Source: JBGLNJ01 sp964353405 (GTDB taxonomy: Bacteria; Chloroflexota; Anaerolineae; Fen-1058). Taken from it: a stretch of DNA of 5,847 bases. Both the position numbers and the translations under genes were made by a program. Positions within the stretch are counted from its first letter, which is position 1, and every line of letters begins with the position of its first letter. The DNA is taken from contig CAYGWJ010000226.1 of assembly GCA_964353405.1 (NCBI GenBank), forward strand, positions 1-5,847, read 5' to 3'. Positions 5,080 through 5,847 of the stretch are shown here, one piece after another. The notes under the pieces were generated by a model that was given only the letters and a program-made list of their open reading frames with translations, ran no database searches and was not told the DNA's origin.

Positions 5080-5149
5080 AGTTTGACCTCGCTTTTTCGG
5101 CCTTACCGTTTTTCTCAGTTTGTACTATACTTGTATCAGGAGAATGACT
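5080..5149. promoter_or_regulatory. Divergent promoter region between the redox operon and the toxin-antitoxin pair
   Basis: A 70-bp AT-richer spacer separates two divergent starts. On the plus strand TATACT (5126-5131) could be a -10 box, with a weak TTACCG (5103-5108) 17 bp upstream. On the minus strand TATAGT (5129-5124) could serve as the -10 for mvhD, so the two boxes overlap by four bases. An ATAC-TT-GTAT inverted repeat (5127-5136) covers them and is a plausible operator, since AbrB-type antitoxins often repress their own promoter. The -35 elements are poor, and the assignment rests on position and -10 matches only. Confidence 0.4.
5138..5142 (+). promoter_or_regulatory. Ribosome binding site of the antitoxin gene
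   Basis: AGGAG lies 7 nt before the ATG at 5150 but only 1 nt before an in-frame ATG at 5144, which selects 5150 as the start. Confidence 0.65.
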
Positions 5150-5410
5150 ATGCCTGATACGATAAAAGTTCAACTCGTCCAAGGGGCTATTACCTTGCCC
5201 CCCACTTGGCGCGAAGCGTATGATCTTGGGCCGGGCGCTAGTTTTACACTGCTCGACCTCGGCGGTGTGTTTGTTCTCAGCCCGCGCCAATCAGAGATTG
5301 ATGATTTGGCCGACCGTATCGCTCAAACACTGGTCGAGCACGGCGAGACATTAGAATCTATGCAGCAAGCCCTGCGCGAAGAGCGAGAGCGGTATGCCGG
5401 ACAGAGTTAG
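5150..5410 (+). CDS. AbrB/SpoVT-fold antitoxin (VapB/MazE-like)
   Basis: 86-aa protein. Residues ~5-45 match a swapped-hairpin AbrB/SpoVT/MazE DNA-binding domain: alternating beta strands around ITLPPTWREAYDLGPG (14-29), then FTLLDLGGVFVLSP. A helical, charged C-terminal part (about 48-84) would wrap the toxin. Its gene overlaps the PIN-domain gene by 17 nt, the usual antitoxin-first arrangement. Expected role: neutralise the toxin and repress the shared promoter. An in-frame ATG at 5144 and a TTG further upstream are rejected because AGGAG is spaced properly only for 5150. It has no metabolic link to the redox operon that can be seen; it is only a divergent neighbour. Confidence 0.82.
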   Translation: MPDTIKVQLVQGAITLPPTWREAYDLGPGASFTLLDLGGVFVLSPRQSEIDDLADRIAQTLVEHGETLESMQQALREERERYAGQS

Positions 5411-5840
5411 GGTCTTTCTCGATACCAGTGCTCTGTTTGCCGGCGTCTGGTCGGCTTTGGGTGGCGCCCGCATGATTTTGAAACTGGGTGAAGCGGGCGC
5501 CATTCAGTTGTTAATCAGTCCGCATGTGCTGACCGAAGTTGAGGGCGCGTTGCGCCGCAAAGCTCCTGAAATCCTCGACCTGTTACGCCTGTTGCTCACC
5601 CGCAGTCAAGTCGAAATCGTACCTGTGCCCTCGCTAGATGCCGTGCGCGCGAGTTTCGAACTCACTCGTCACACAGGCGACGCTAAAGTGTTGGCCGCCG
5701 CATGGCAAACTGGAACCAATTACCTCGTTACGCTAGACCACGAACACTTTTTGAACAACACTCCACTACGCAATGCCATGCCGTTTCCCATCGGCACACC
5801 AGGCGACTTTTTGGCCTGGTACCGAGAGCAATTGGCCTAA
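5394..5840 (+). CDS. PIN-domain toxin (putative ribonuclease of a type II toxin-antitoxin pair)
   Basis: 148-aa protein of the PIN family, expected to be a metal-dependent RNase. The acidic residues of the fold are present: Asp10 in VFLDTSALF, Glu48 in LTEVEGAL, Asp96 in HTGDAKVLAAA, and Asp115 in VTLDHEHF. The HTGD-AKVLAAA and TLDHEHFL blocks resemble the 'putative toxin component, PIN family' group rather than short VapC. The ATG at 5394 overlaps the antitoxin end; GAGCGAGAG upstream is a weak ribosome binding site, so translational coupling is likely. All four acidic positions are intact, so it is probably active. The TAA stop is 7 nt before the window end; no terminator is visible in what remains. 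RNA target unknown. Confidence 0.87.
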   Translation: MPDRVRVFLDTSALFAGVWSALGGARMILKLGEAGAIQLLISPHVLTEVEGALRRKAPEILDLLRLLLTRSQVEIVPVPSLDAVRASFELTRHTGDAKVLAAAWQTGTNYLVTLDHEHFLNNTPLRNAMPFPIGTPGDFLAWYREQLA

Positions 5841-5847
5841 CAACGAT

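Noticed and set aside
4862..5290. Minus-strand open frame of 142 codons overlapping mvhD and the antitoxin
   Set aside because: It runs in another frame across the divergent promoter and two well-supported genes, with no family motif.

Overview
The window looks like a fragment of a GC-rich bacterial chromosome, most probably from an anaerobic member of the Chloroflexota (Anaerolineae-like). That placement is an inference. It rests on the gene content (a soluble fumarate-reductase-like flavoprotein with FrhB/FdhB-like and MvhD-like iron-sulfur proteins), on degenerate ACGTNNN heptamer arrays between genes of a kind I associate with that phylum, and on an adjacent AbrB/PIN toxin-antitoxin pair. 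No rRNA, tRNA, CRISPR array or transposase is visible.

Layout. From 5079 down to 6 on the minus strand lie five co-directional genes, listed here in order of transcription: an MvhD-family [2Fe-2S] protein (5079-4651); an FrhB/FdhB-like protein with two C-terminal ferredoxin motifs (4568-3504); a small FrdB/TfrB-like protein with one [2Fe-2S] and two [4Fe-4S] motifs (3428-2745); a second, paralogous FrhB/FdhB-like ferredoxin protein (2674-1640); and a fumarate reductase/succinate dehydrogenase-type flavoprotein (1625-6). From 5150 to 5840 on the plus strand lie an AbrB-fold antitoxin and an overlapping PIN-domain toxin. The two transcription units diverge from a 70-bp spacer (5080-5149).

How the genes may work together. 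The flavoprotein keeps the expected catalytic residues of the fumarate reductase/succinate dehydrogenase family. The FrdB-like protein would wire its FAD to further clusters. The two FrhB/FdhB-like proteins resemble modules that exchange electrons with F420, a nicotinamide or a ferredoxin. MvhD normally links a hydrogenase or formate dehydrogenase to HdrA. Nothing in the window is a membrane anchor, a CCG-domain HdrB or an HdrA, so the predicted assembly is a soluble electron-transfer complex acting on fumarate/succinate or a related acid. Its electron donor cannot be read from this window.

The most striking non-coding signal is that the three longer gaps in this operon (2687-2745, 3443-3505, 4588-4653) are each filled by a degenerate array with exact 7-bp period. 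Each array or its adjoining palindrome reaches the stop codon of the upstream gene and ends just before the ribosome binding site of the next. All are partly self-complementary. The fourth junction (FrhB-like 2 to flavoprotein) is a tight 14-nt gap without such an array.
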